This document shows positions 45,874-53,949 of a stretch of 64,000 nt of DNA, in pieces. Made by a program: the position numbers and the translations under genes. Source of the DNA: Gemmobacter aquarius (GTDB lineage: Bacteria; Pseudomonadota; Alphaproteobacteria; Rhodobacterales; Rhodobacteraceae); contig NZ_CP028918.1 of assembly GCF_003060865.1 (NCBI RefSeq), positions 1,221,001 to 1,285,000 on the forward strand, in the 5' to 3' direction. Below the pieces are notes generated by a model. It saw nothing but the letters and a program-made list of their open reading frames with translations, did not search any database and was not told where the DNA came from. Numbering within the stretch: the stretch's first letter is position 1; every line of letters starts with the position of its first letter.

Positions 45874-46839
45874 ATGCATGTGATGGTGCTGGGTGCTGCG
45901 GGGATGATCGGGCGAAAGCTGGTCGCGGCCATCGTGGCGGGGGGCTTGGACGCGACGGCGCTGACGCTGGTCGATGTGGTGGCCCCCGATGCGCCTGCGG
46001 GCTTTGCGGGGCGGCTGCGCTGCCTTGCGCTGGATCTGGGCGAGGACGGGGTGGCCGAGCGGCTGGTGGGGCTGCGGCCCGACCTGATCCTGCATCTGGC
46101 GGCGGTGGTGTCGGGCGAGGCGGAGCGGGATTTCGACAAGGGCTACCGCGCCAACCTCGACGGGACGCGGGCGCTGTTCGAGGCGATACGGCGGGTCGGG
46201 GGCTATTGCCCGCGTGTGGTCTTTGCCTCGTCCATCGTGGTGTTCGGGGCGCCGTTTCCGCAGCGGGTGGGCGATACGCAGCTTGTCGCACCCATGACGA
46301 GTTACGGCACGCAAAAGGCGGTGTCGGAACTGCTGCTGGAAGATTATTCGCGGCGCGGGATGCTGGACGGGGTGGCGTTGCGGCTGCCCACGATATGCAT
46401 CCGGCCCGGTGCGCCCAACAAGGCCGCGTCGGGGTTCTTTTCCAACATCCTGCGCGAGCCTTTGCTGGGGCGGCCTGCGGTGCTGCCGGTGGGGGACGGC
46501 CTGCGCCACTGGTTCGCCAGCCCGCGCGCGGCGGTGGGGTTCTTTCTGCACGCGGCGCGGATGGATACGGGGGATCTGGGGCATCGGCGGGCTGTCACCT
46601 TGCCGGGTGTTTCGGCGACGGTGGGCGAGATGGTCGAGGCGTTGCGGGATGTGGCGGGCAATGACGCGGTGGCGTTGATCCGGCGCGAACCGGACGAGGC
46701 GATTGCGGCCATTGTCGCAGGCTGGCCCGGCGACTTCGAGGCGACGCGGGCGCGGGCGCTGGGCTTTCGCGCCGAGGCGGATTTCGCCGAGATCATCCGT
46801 GTGTTCATCGAGGATGATCTGCCCGCAGCCGAGCATTAG
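45874..46839 (+). CDS. denD: D-erythronate dehydrogenase-like SDR (DenD family)
   Basis: Extended SDR of 321 residues, NAD-binding motif GAAGMIG (7-13). The region SSIVVFGAPFPQRVGD followed by TSYGTQKAVSELLLEDY holds the active-site Ser, Tyr and Lys. The block LRLPTICIRPGAPNKAASGF is characteristic of DenD, which oxidises D-erythronate to 2-oxo-tetronate. The usual partners OtnK (DUF1537 kinase) and a typical OtnI are not seen nearby, so it may act on a related C4 or deoxy sugar acid in this operon. It is last gene of the SorC-mtn operon. Confidence 0.82.
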   Translation: MHVMVLGAAGMIGRKLVAAIVAGGLDATALTLVDVVAPDAPAGFAGRLRCLALDLGEDGVAERLVGLRPDLILHLAAVVSGEAERDFDKGYRANLDGTRALFEAIRRVGGYCPRVVFASSIVVFGAPFPQRVGDTQLVAPMTSYGTQKAVSELLLEDYSRRGMLDGVALRLPTICIRPGAPNKAASGFFSNILREPLLGRPAVLPVGDGLRHWFASPRAAVGFFLHAARMDTGDLGHRRAVTLPGVSATVGEMVEALRDVAGNDAVALIRREPDEAIAAIVAGWPGDFEATRARALGFRAEADFAEIIRVFIEDDLPAAEH

Positions 46840-46850
46840 GCAAGGGGGGG

Positions 46851-47279
46851 TTAGGCGAGGGCGAGGGTCGCCGCGACCAGTATGACGTAGCGCAGGCCCT
46901 TGGCCAGCGTGACGACAAGCAGGAAACGCCAGAGCGGTTCGCGCAGCAGCCCTGCGGCGAGGGTGAGGGGGTCTCCGATCACCGGAACCCATGACAGGAA
47001 CAGGCTGGGCCAGCCCCAACGGCCATACCAGAGGGCGGCGCGGTCTAGTTGTGCGGGGCTGACGGGAAACCAGCGGTGGCCCGCATGGTGCATCAGGAAG
47101 CGGCCAAGCGCCCAGTTGAGCAAGGAGCCGAGCACATTGCCGGTGGTGGCAACCGCCAGCAGCAGCCAGACGGGATGGCCGCCGGTCAGGACGAGTGCGG
47201 CGAGCACCGCTTCGGATTGCGCGGGGATCAGCGTGGCGGCGGCAAAGGCCGCGAGGAACAGGCCGCCGAGGGCTAGCAT
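46851..47279 (-). CDS. YqaA-family membrane protein (DedA/SNARE-associated type)
   Basis: Inner-membrane protein of 142 residues with about four helices. Characteristic stretches are FAAATLIPAQSEAVLAALVL, NVLGSLLNWALGRFLM and the re-entrant WGWPSLFLSWVPVIGDPLTL. This pattern defines the YqaA group (COG1238) of the DedA superfamily, whose larger members transport or flip lipids. ATG 47279 is chosen; the ribosome-binding site is weak. It converges on denD with an 11-base gap. Its role here is unknown; the neighbours are a lipid-kinase-like gene and an acyltransferase fusion. Confidence 0.82.
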   Translation of the reverse strand: MLALGGLFLAAFAAATLIPAQSEAVLAALVLTGGHPVWLLLAVATTGNVLGSLLNWALGRFLMHHAGHRWFPVSPAQLDRAALWYGRWGWPSLFLSWVPVIGDPLTLAAGLLREPLWRFLLVVTLAKGLRYVILVAATLALA

Positions 47280-47526
47280 GGGGGTGCTTGGGGGGTGCGG
47301 GGTCTGGTCATGGTGCGACCTTACCCCAGCGCAACGTGCCGCGCACGGGGGTAAACGACGCGCCAAGGACGGTGGTGCAAGGGTCGCTGCGGCATTTGTT
47401 GGCGTCGCTGCTGGAAAAGGCAGGACAGGCGCATTAGGTCGAACGGGAACAGGGCGGCGGAACAGGGCGGTTGGCCGCGTGTTCCCGACCCGTGCCAGAA
47501 GGCGCCGACCTGACAGGAGAGTGCCC

Positions 47527-48444
47527 ATGCCGCTAGACCCCGCGACGATCTGCGTTCTGGCCAACCCCAAATCGGGGTTGAACAGCCGCGATGCCGAGGC
47601 GATCGGCAAGGCCATGGCGGTGTTCGGCCCTGCGGCCACCCTGCGCCGCTGGGAGCGGGGCGAGGCTTTGGCCGATGTGGTGGGCAAGGCGATTGACGAC
47701 GGGTTCACCACGATTGTCGCGGCAGGAGGCGACGGGACGGTCAGGGGTGTGGCGCAGGAGATGCTGGGACGCGACGTGTCGATGGCCGTTCTGCCCTTGG
47801 GAACGTTCAACTTTTTCGCCCGTGGCTTGGGCCTGCCCGAAGACCCCGAGGCGGCGGCGCGGGCGATATTGAACGGGACGGCGCGGCGGATCGCGGTGGG
47901 CACCGTGAACGGGCGGGTGTTTCTGAACAATGCGAGCCTCGGGGTCTATCCGCTGATCCTGCAATCGCGCGAGCAGGTTTATGCGCGGTTCGGGCGGTCG
48001 CGGCTGTTGGCCTATTGGACGGTGGTCGAGACGCTGGTGCGCGTGCAGGCGACCAAGCGGATGGTGATCCATGCCGACGGGCAGTTGCATGATTTCCGCT
48101 CGCCACTGCTGTTCGTGGCGCGGTCGGCTTACCAGTTGAACCATTACGGGCTGGAGGGGGCGGCGGCGATCAGTGCCGACCGGTTCGCCGTATTCATTTT
48201 GCGCGATGGCAGCCGGTGGCAGATGCTGAAGGCCGTGGCGAAACTGGCGATGAAGCGGGCGGTGGTGGGGAGCGAGATCGACGTGATCTATGCCCGCGAC
48301 ATGCAGGTGACGCCTGCGAGCAGGCGACCGCTGGTCGCGATGGACGGCGAGAGGGAGCATATCCGCGCGCCGTTGCGCTTTGTGATCCGCGATGAGGGGC
48401 TGTCGGTGATTTTGCCGTCCGAGGCAGACAAGGTGGGCCTGTGA
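47527..48444 (+). CDS. Diacylglycerol kinase catalytic-domain (YegS/DgkB-like) lipid kinase
   Basis: ATP-dependent kinase of the diacylglycerol/sphingosine kinase family, 305 residues. The nucleotide-binding GGDGT is at 67-71 and the LPLGTFNFFARGLGLP motif follows, replacing the usual G(T)xNDFA pattern. The C-terminal beta-rich domain includes VFLNNASLGVYPLI. Likely substrate is a lipid head group acceptor; specificity is unknown. AGGAG is seven bases before ATG 47527. The stop overlaps the GTG start of the phosphoesterase gene (GTGA), suggesting a functional pair. Confidence 0.87.
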   Translation: MPLDPATICVLANPKSGLNSRDAEAIGKAMAVFGPAATLRRWERGEALADVVGKAIDDGFTTIVAAGGDGTVRGVAQEMLGRDVSMAVLPLGTFNFFARGLGLPEDPEAAARAILNGTARRIAVGTVNGRVFLNNASLGVYPLILQSREQVYARFGRSRLLAYWTVVETLVRVQATKRMVIHADGQLHDFRSPLLFVARSAYQLNHYGLEGAAAISADRFAVFILRDGSRWQMLKAVAKLAMKRAVVGSEIDVIYARDMQVTPASRRPLVAMDGEREHIRAPLRFVIRDEGLSVILPSEADKVGL

Positions 48445-49220
48445 GACGGATCGTGCATCTGTCGGACCCGCATTTCGGGGCCGAGGAACCGCGTCTGGTG
48501 CCGCATCTGCTGGCGGCGGTCGCAGCACTTGCGCCCGATCTGGTGGTGATGTCGGGCGATCTGACGCAGCGGGCGCGGCCAGAGCAATTCGAGGCGGCGG
48601 CGCGGTTTCTTGCCGCTTGCCCGGCGCCGGTTCTGGCGATCGCGGGCAACCATGACGTGCCGCTTTACGATCTGCGGCTGCGGTTCGGCGATCCGTGGCG
48701 GCGCTGGCGGCAGAGTGTGGGGCGCGACCTCGAGCCGGTGTTCGAGAATGACGCGCTGGTCGTCGTTGCGGTCAACACGGCCAACCCGCTGGCGTGGAAG
48801 GACGGCAAGATAACGGGCCGGCAGGTAGAGCGGGTGGCGCGGTGTTTCGCGGAAGCGGGCGCGCGGCGGCGGGTGTTGGTGATGCATCATCCGTTGCAGG
48901 GCCCACCCGCCGAGCCGCCCGCGCTTGTGGGGGCGGGTGATGCCTTGGCCGGTCTGGTCGAGGCCGGGACCGAGGTGGTGCTGTCGGGGCATTTGCACGC
49001 GACCTATGTGACGCCGCTTACGGGGGCGGAACGCATCCTGTCGGTTCAGGCGGGCACGTGCCTGTCATGGCGGGTGCGGGGGGACGGCAATGCGTTCAAC
49101 GCGCTGGACTTCGATACGGACGGGGTGGTGCTGACGCATCACCGCGCCGGGGCGGACGGGCGCTTTGCGGCCGATGCGGCTATCCGGATGGAGCGCAGGG
49201 CGTCGGGGTGGCAGGTGTGA
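48441..49220 (+). CDS. Calcineurin-like metallophosphoesterase
   Basis: Dinuclear-metal phosphoesterase, 259 residues. Metal-binding motifs are in order: LSDPHFG (Asp9, His11), VVMSGDLTQR, AGNHDVPLY, VMHHPLQG and SGHLHATYV. The compact size and the LSDPH/SGDLT pattern are those of the CpdA/YfcE-like group, acting on cyclic nucleotides, UDP-sugars or other phosphodiesters. The start is GTG, overlapping the lipid-kinase-like gene by four bases. Confidence 0.9.
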   Translation: MRRIVHLSDPHFGAEEPRLVPHLLAAVAALAPDLVVMSGDLTQRARPEQFEAAARFLAACPAPVLAIAGNHDVPLYDLRLRFGDPWRRWRQSVGRDLEPVFENDALVVVAVNTANPLAWKDGKITGRQVERVARCFAEAGARRRVLVMHHPLQGPPAEPPALVGAGDALAGLVEAGTEVVLSGHLHATYVTPLTGAERILSVQAGTCLSWRVRGDGNAFNALDFDTDGVVLTHHRAGADGRFAADAAIRMERRASGWQV

Positions 49221-49280
49221 CGGGAACCCGGACGCGCGTGGTGCGTTACGTTCGTGGAAAATATTGAGCGAGGCATATTG

Positions 49281-49460
49281 ATGGCTGCGACAGATGACAC
49301 TCCGCCCGAGACCGGATACCGCGAACTCGGCCCCGCCGAGGAGGCGGTGACCGAGGCGGAACGTGACGAGCGAGCCGACACCGTCTATGCCCGCTACAGC
49401 GCGGCCATGACGTTTTTCGGCGAAACGCCCGCGCCCAAGGGCAAGGCACAGCGCGACTAG
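49281..49460 (+). CDS. Small acidic hypothetical protein
   Basis: A 59-residue soluble protein, acidic in the first 35 residues (PAEEAVTEAERDERADT) and ending in a Lys/Arg-containing tail (PAPKGKAQRD). ATG 49281 has GAGG seven bases upstream; a GTG at 49254 would add nine residues. No domain is recognised. It probably represents a conserved Rhodobacteraceae small protein; the frame's composition is compatible with coding. Confidence 0.5.
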   Translation: MAATDDTPPETGYRELGPAEEAVTEAERDERADTVYARYSAAMTFFGETPAPKGKAQRD

Positions 49461-49881
49461 GCGGCGTGGGTCCGGATCGTCGGGCTTGCCCGAGGCGGTT
49501 TTGCAGCCTTTCCGGACGAGACGGTGATGCGAATTCGGATAGCCCTTCGGCCCTTTCCTGTGTTTTTACGGGTAAGGGGCGGAGGGTTTTTTGACATCGC
49601 GCGCGGTGAGGCAAGTCCGGGCATGCCGCCACCTGTTTTCCCGTTACAGCGCGGCGAGGATTTTTCAGACGCGACGCGCAATGCCGGTTGGCTTTCGGTC
49701 ATGCGAGGTCTGATCGTCGAGCGTGCTCGAGGCGGGGCAGCTGCAATCTGGCGACCAAGTCCACACCAAGCGGCGCTTGGCTTGCGCTTCGGGCTGCACC
49801 TCGGGTTTCGGGGCGTCGGTGGAGCAAGTCGGGCTTTCGGCTGCGGCGGGGGTGATCTTGGGTTGGTGACATGCCGCGCTA
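49461..49881. other. Intergenic region with no recognised gene
   Basis: About 420 bases between converging genes. Long frames cross it on both strands but none resembles a known protein, and they continue into the acyltransferase gene. A T6 run following a GGAGGG sits near 49580. It may contain decayed coding sequence. Confidence 0.4.
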
Positions 49882-52800
49882 TCACGGGTCGGCGTAGAGT
49901 TTGGCTATGGCCGGATAGTCGGGTTTGCCCGAGGCGAGCATGGGGAGTTTCGCGAGGAGTTCCAGACGCGCGGGCAGCATGATTTCGGCCATCCCCTCGG
50001 CCCGCGCCTGGGTTTTCAGGGCGTCGAGGGTGGGTGCCTTTTCGCCGTGGGGCGGGGCGAGGACGAGGATCACGCGGTTGCCCTTGCGCGGGTCGGGTTG
50101 GGCGATGGCGGCGGCGGGGATGTTGGGCCATGTGCGTTCCGAAAGCGCCTCGACCGCCGCGAGGCTGACCATTTCGCCGCCGATCTTGGCAAAGCGTTTG
50201 ATGCGGCCGCGGATGGTGATGAAGCCATCGTCATCCAGCGTGACGGCGTCGCCGGTGTCGTACCAGCCGTCTTCGGGGGCTTCGATCACGCCGGGGGCGG
50301 TGGCGCGGATATAGCCGCGCATGATGTTTTCGCCGCGCACATAAAGCTTGAAGGCGTCGACCCCGGTGATGGGTTCTAGGCGTGGCTCGATGCCGGGAAG
50401 GAAGCGGCCAACCGTGCCGTCACGCGACGAGACGGGCGTGTTGAGCGACAGGACGGGGGCAGTTTCGGTCGCACCGTAGCCTTCGAGGATGCGCACCCCG
50501 AAGCGGCGTGACCACAGGTCGCGGGTGGCCTGTTTGATCGGCTCGGCCCCCGCTATGGCGGTGCGCAGGCTGGCGAAATCATAGTCATGCGCGCGGCGGC
50601 CCCAGCCCGACAGGAAGCTGTCGGTGCCGAAGATGACGGTGGGCTGGTGGTAATAGGCCAGTTCGGGGATGACCTTGTAATGCAGCGGCGACGGGTAGGC
50701 CACGACCTGCGCGCCGACGACGAGCGGCAGAAGGATGCCTGCGGTCAGGCCGAAGGAGTGGAACACGGGGAGCGCCGTGAAGATGCGGTCGCCTGCGTTC
50801 ACGTCGGTATGGGCGCGGAGCTGCGCGATATTGGCGAGGAAGTTGGCGTGCGACAGTACGACGCCTTTGGGGGCGCCTTCGGTGCCCGAGGTGAACAGGA
50901 TCGCGGCGGGGGTGTCGCGGGTGATGGGGACGAGGGTGCTACCCTTGCGGGCGGGGCCGAATTTGGCGGAGAGGAAGGCGCGTGCCTTGGTCGCGATTGT
51001 GACCGATGCGCGGATGTCTTCGGTGCGAAGGATGCGGATGCCTGCGGCTTCGAGATCGGCAATCAGGCCGTGGAGTTTGGCTTGGTCGACCATCGCGGTC
51101 GAGGTGATGACGGTGGTGATCTGCGCGGTGGTCAGGCAGGTTTTCAGCGGGCCGGGTCCGAGCGTGGGGTTGAGCATGGCAGGCGTCACCCCCATGCGCC
51201 AGAGGGCGAGGAGGACGGCGGGCACCCCTGCGGCGGTGGGCAGCAGGAGGCCCACGGTGGGGTCGTCTTTCAGCAGGGGGGAAAGCGTGCGGGCGAGGAC
51301 ATCCCCCGCAAGGGTCAGTTTGCCGTGGCTGAGGTCGGTGCCGGTGTGGTCCACCAGTGCGGAGCGGTTCGCGCCGTAGAGGGCTGCGGTGTCGGCAAGG
51401 GCCTGCGGGAGGGTGTCGTAACGGTTCAGCGCGATGTAGCGTTGCGTCTCCAAGAGCTCGCTGACCATGAGGGCGGCGCGTTCGCGGCGTTTCCTGCCCT
51501 TGAGGTCGGGGTCCAGCGTGATGCGCTGGGCGGGGCCGATGGTCAGGCGCACTTTCGGGAACCAGCGGCGCGGGAAGCCGTGTTTGGGGCGGCTTTGGCG
51601 CGAGAATTCCAGCCCTTCGATATGGATCGGGATGACGGGGACATTCGCCTGATCGACGAGCCACGAGGTACCGGGGTAGATTTTCATCAAGGCACCCGTG
51701 GCGGTGATGCGGCCTTCGGGGAAGATCACGCAAGATTGGCCTGCGGCGATGCGGCGGGCCATGGCCTTGATCGACATCGGCTTGGTGTGGTCGGTTGCGA
51801 GGATCGGGACGAGGCGCGCGACCTTTTGCATGAAGGGGCGGTCGGCCCAGATGCTGGTCATCGCGAAGGCGGCTTGGGGACCGAGCAGCGAAAAGAGCAG
51901 CGGGCCGTCGAGCAGGCTTTGGTGGTTCGACGCATAGATCACGGGGCCTGTGGTGTTCAGGTTTTCCCCGCCGGTGATCTTTACGCGCAGGAGGGTGCCG
52001 AGGAGGAGGCGCAGGAGGCCCTGCAGCGCCTCGGCCGGGAAGAAGCGCAGGGTGGCGGCGAAGGCGGTGGCGCTGCCTGTGGCGAGGATCAGGAACTGTG
52101 CGGACAGGGGCAGGCCGAGCGTGGTGAGAAGCGCCATGAGCAGGCTGGTGGCGGTGATTGCGGCGGCCGAGAGGATGCCCTTGCCCGCCTGGATGCGGGC
52201 GCGGGCATCGGGGGGCGAGCGGGTCTGGATCGCGGCGGCGAGGGGGACGGCATAGGCGCCGCCCGCCATGGCGACGGCGAGGATCGAGAGGGTGGTGACG
52301 ATCCCGCTCGGGGTGGTGAAAAGCGCGGCGGTGCCGCCGCGTGCGGGCAGGGCGAGGAGGGCCGCGTAAAGGACAAGGCCCCCGAGGGCGAGGAGGAGCG
52401 CCGAGGGGGCGGTCGAGGTGAGCGAGGGCTTGCCGCGCAAAAGGCGCGCAATGAGCAGAGAGCCTGCGCCGATGCCTGCGGCAAAGACCGCCATGATGGT
52501 CGAGACGAGCAGTTGGTCGGCGTCGAGCAAGCCGCGCAGGAATACGGGGAGGGCCGAGAGGTAGACTGCACCTGCCGCCCAGAACCACGATTCCAGCAGG
52601 GCGGCGCGCATCAGGCCGCGGTCGGCGGCGAGGTCTTGCAGCAGGGTGATATTGCCGCTGAACGGGTTGGCGGGGATGTGAAGGGCGGGGGCGGCGGGCT
52701 GGCCTGTGGGCAGGCGCAGGCTGGCCGCGATGCCTGCAAGCGCGATGAGGACCGAGGCCGTGGCCACGGCAGGCGCGCCCCAGAGCGCCATGAGAGCGCC

Positions 52801-53265
52801 GCCGCCGAGGGTGCCCAGAAGGATCGCGGCGAAGGTGGCGGTTTCCAGCAGGGCGTTGGCGGGCACGAGGTCGGCTGCGGGCAGGCGTTCGGGCAGCCAG
52901 CCCTGTTTCAGCGGGCCGTAGAAGGCCGAATGGGTGCCCATGGCGAAGATCACCACCAGGAGGAAGGGCAGGCTGTGCGCGAGGAGGGCTGCGGAGGCGA
53001 GGCAAGCGATCGCAAGCTCGGCCGCTTTGATCCAGCGGATCAGGCCCGCCTTTTCGCGCTTGTCGGCAAGGCGTCCGGCGAGGCCAGAGACGAGGAGATA
53101 GGGCAGCATCATGAGGCCGCTTGCCAGCAGGGCGATGAGGGCGGCTTGGCTCGCGGGGACGAGCAGCGTTGCCAGAACCACGAGTGCGGCGCGCAGGAGG
53201 TTGTCGTTCATCGCGCCGAAGAAGGCGGTGGCGAGCAGCGGATGAAGCGCGGGGTTACGGGTCAT
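49882..53265 (-). CDS. aas: LplT-PlsC-acyl-ACP synthetase fusion (Aas-type phospholipid remodelling protein)
   Basis: A 1127-residue three-part protein. Residues 1 to about 410 form an MFS transporter like the lysophospholipid flippase LplT (FFGAMNDNLLRAALVV start, about 12 helices). About 425-620 is a PlsC acyltransferase with the NHQSLLD motif (447-453) and FPEGRIT. From about 640 is an AMP-binding acyl-ACP synthetase with FTSGTEGAPKGVV, EGYGATETAPV and YDTGDAV. The arrangement would import lysophospholipid, activate a fatty acid on ACP and re-acylate the lipid at the inner membrane. E. coli encodes LplT and Aas separately. The gene is transcribed alone, with a repeat array upstream. Confidence 0.92.
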   Translation of the reverse strand: MTRNPALHPLLATAFFGAMNDNLLRAALVVLATLLVPASQAALIALLASGLMMLPYLLVSGLAGRLADKREKAGLIRWIKAAELAIACLASAALLAHSLPFLLVVIFAMGTHSAFYGPLKQGWLPERLPAADLVPANALLETATFAAILLGTLGGGALMALWGAPAVATASVLIALAGIAASLRLPTGQPAAPALHIPANPFSGNITLLQDLAADRGLMRAALLESWFWAAGAVYLSALPVFLRGLLDADQLLVSTIMAVFAAGIGAGSLLIARLLRGKPSLTSTAPSALLLALGGLVLYAALLALPARGGTAALFTTPSGIVTTLSILAVAMAGGAYAVPLAAAIQTRSPPDARARIQAGKGILSAAAITATSLLMALLTTLGLPLSAQFLILATGSATAFAATLRFFPAEALQGLLRLLLGTLLRVKITGGENLNTTGPVIYASNHQSLLDGPLLFSLLGPQAAFAMTSIWADRPFMQKVARLVPILATDHTKPMSIKAMARRIAAGQSCVIFPEGRITATGALMKIYPGTSWLVDQANVPVIPIHIEGLEFSRQSRPKHGFPRRWFPKVRLTIGPAQRITLDPDLKGRKRRERAALMVSELLETQRYIALNRYDTLPQALADTAALYGANRSALVDHTGTDLSHGKLTLAGDVLARTLSPLLKDDPTVGLLLPTAAGVPAVLLALWRMGVTPAMLNPTLGPGPLKTCLTTAQITTVITSTAMVDQAKLHGLIADLEAAGIRILRTEDIRASVTIATKARAFLSAKFGPARKGSTLVPITRDTPAAILFTSGTEGAPKGVVLSHANFLANIAQLRAHTDVNAGDRIFTALPVFHSFGLTAGILLPLVVGAQVVAYPSPLHYKVIPELAYYHQPTVIFGTDSFLSGWGRRAHDYDFASLRTAIAGAEPIKQATRDLWSRRFGVRILEGYGATETAPVLSLNTPVSSRDGTVGRFLPGIEPRLEPITGVDAFKLYVRGENIMRGYIRATAPGVIEAPEDGWYDTGDAVTLDDDGFITIRGRIKRFAKIGGEMVSLAAVEALSERTWPNIPAAAIAQPDPRKGNRVILVLAPPHGEKAPTLDALKTQARAEGMAEIMLPARLELLAKLPMLASGKPDYPAIAKLYADP

Positions 53266-53415
53266 TGCGTGCCTTTGCGGGGGGAGGGGCGGACCGGACG
53301 GGCTGTCAGCGTGTCACATCGGGGAAAGTGGCGGAAGGGGGTGGGGGTTCCCTTTCGCGGGTTCGGGCGGGTGGGTGTGGGGCCGAGGTCGAGCGGGGGG
53401 CCAGCCCCCGGACCA
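53266..53415. other. Upstream region of the aas fusion with a G/C hairpin
   Basis: Contains the hairpin GGGGGC-CA-GCCCCC (53396-53409), immediately followed by the repeat array. No gene is seen between aas and the amidase (53266-53949). Confidence 0.45.
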
Positions 53416-53881
53416 TTTGGGCAAAGGTGAACAGGGGGTACGGTTGGGGCCGCGAAGGATGTGTCGGTGGGTGCGGGATGGTGTGGGGTTTGGTTGGCTT
53501 GTGGTTGGGGTGGGTGCGGCTACGGCGGTTGGTGGGTTTGGTCGGTGGCGGGGGGCGCCTCGATCGCGGTGAAGTATTTGGGCAAAGGTGAACGGGGGGC
53601 GGTTGGGGCCGCGAAGGATGTGTCGATGGGTGCGGGATGGTGTGGGGTTGGGGTGGGTGCGGCTGCGGCGGTTGGTGGGTTTGGTCGGTGGCGGGGGGCG
53701 CCTCGATCGCGCTGAAGTATTTGGGCAAAGGTGAACGGGGGGCGGTTGGGGCCGCGAAGGATGTGTCGATGGGTGCGGGATGGTGTGGGTTTTGGCTGGC
53801 CTGTGGCTGGGGTGGGTGCGGTTGGGAGGGGCAATCGTCTTCGTTGGGCCTTGTGGAGTATTTGGGCCGAGATGAAGGGGG
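53416..53881. repeat. Degenerate tandem repeat array (units about 161, 143 and 141 bp)
   Basis: Each unit starts with TTTGGGCAAAGGTGAAC (53416, 53577, 53720), with a partial fourth start TTTGGGCCGAGATGAAG at 53861. The first three continue with GGTTGGGGCCGCGAAGGATG, a GTGCGGGATGGTGTGGG stretch and a G/T-rich tail. The start resembles the intergenic core element seen elsewhere in this window, here amplified in tandem. Strand asymmetry is marked: the plus strand is G/T-rich and C/A-poor. Confidence 0.85.
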
Positions 53882-53949
53882 GCGGGATCGTCAGGCAGGG
53901 GTGGGGAAAGGGTTGGCTGGCGTTTTGGTAAACGGTGGAGGGGAGGGGA

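Noticed and set aside
49524..49982. A 152-codon plus-strand frame after the small acidic protein gene.
   Set aside because: It runs into the 3' end of the aas gene on the other strand and shows no domain or ribosome-binding site.
50587..53430. A 947-codon open frame on the plus strand opposite the aas fusion.
   Set aside because: It is the mirror of a well-supported gene in very GC-rich DNA. Its peptide is Gly/Ala/Glu/Arg-rich with no domain, so it is a composition artefact.
53416..53881. Repeat array considered as a CRISPR array or a coding repeat.
   Set aside because: Units are 141-161 bp and similar along their length with no spacer structure. The frames across it are G/T-biased and differ between units.
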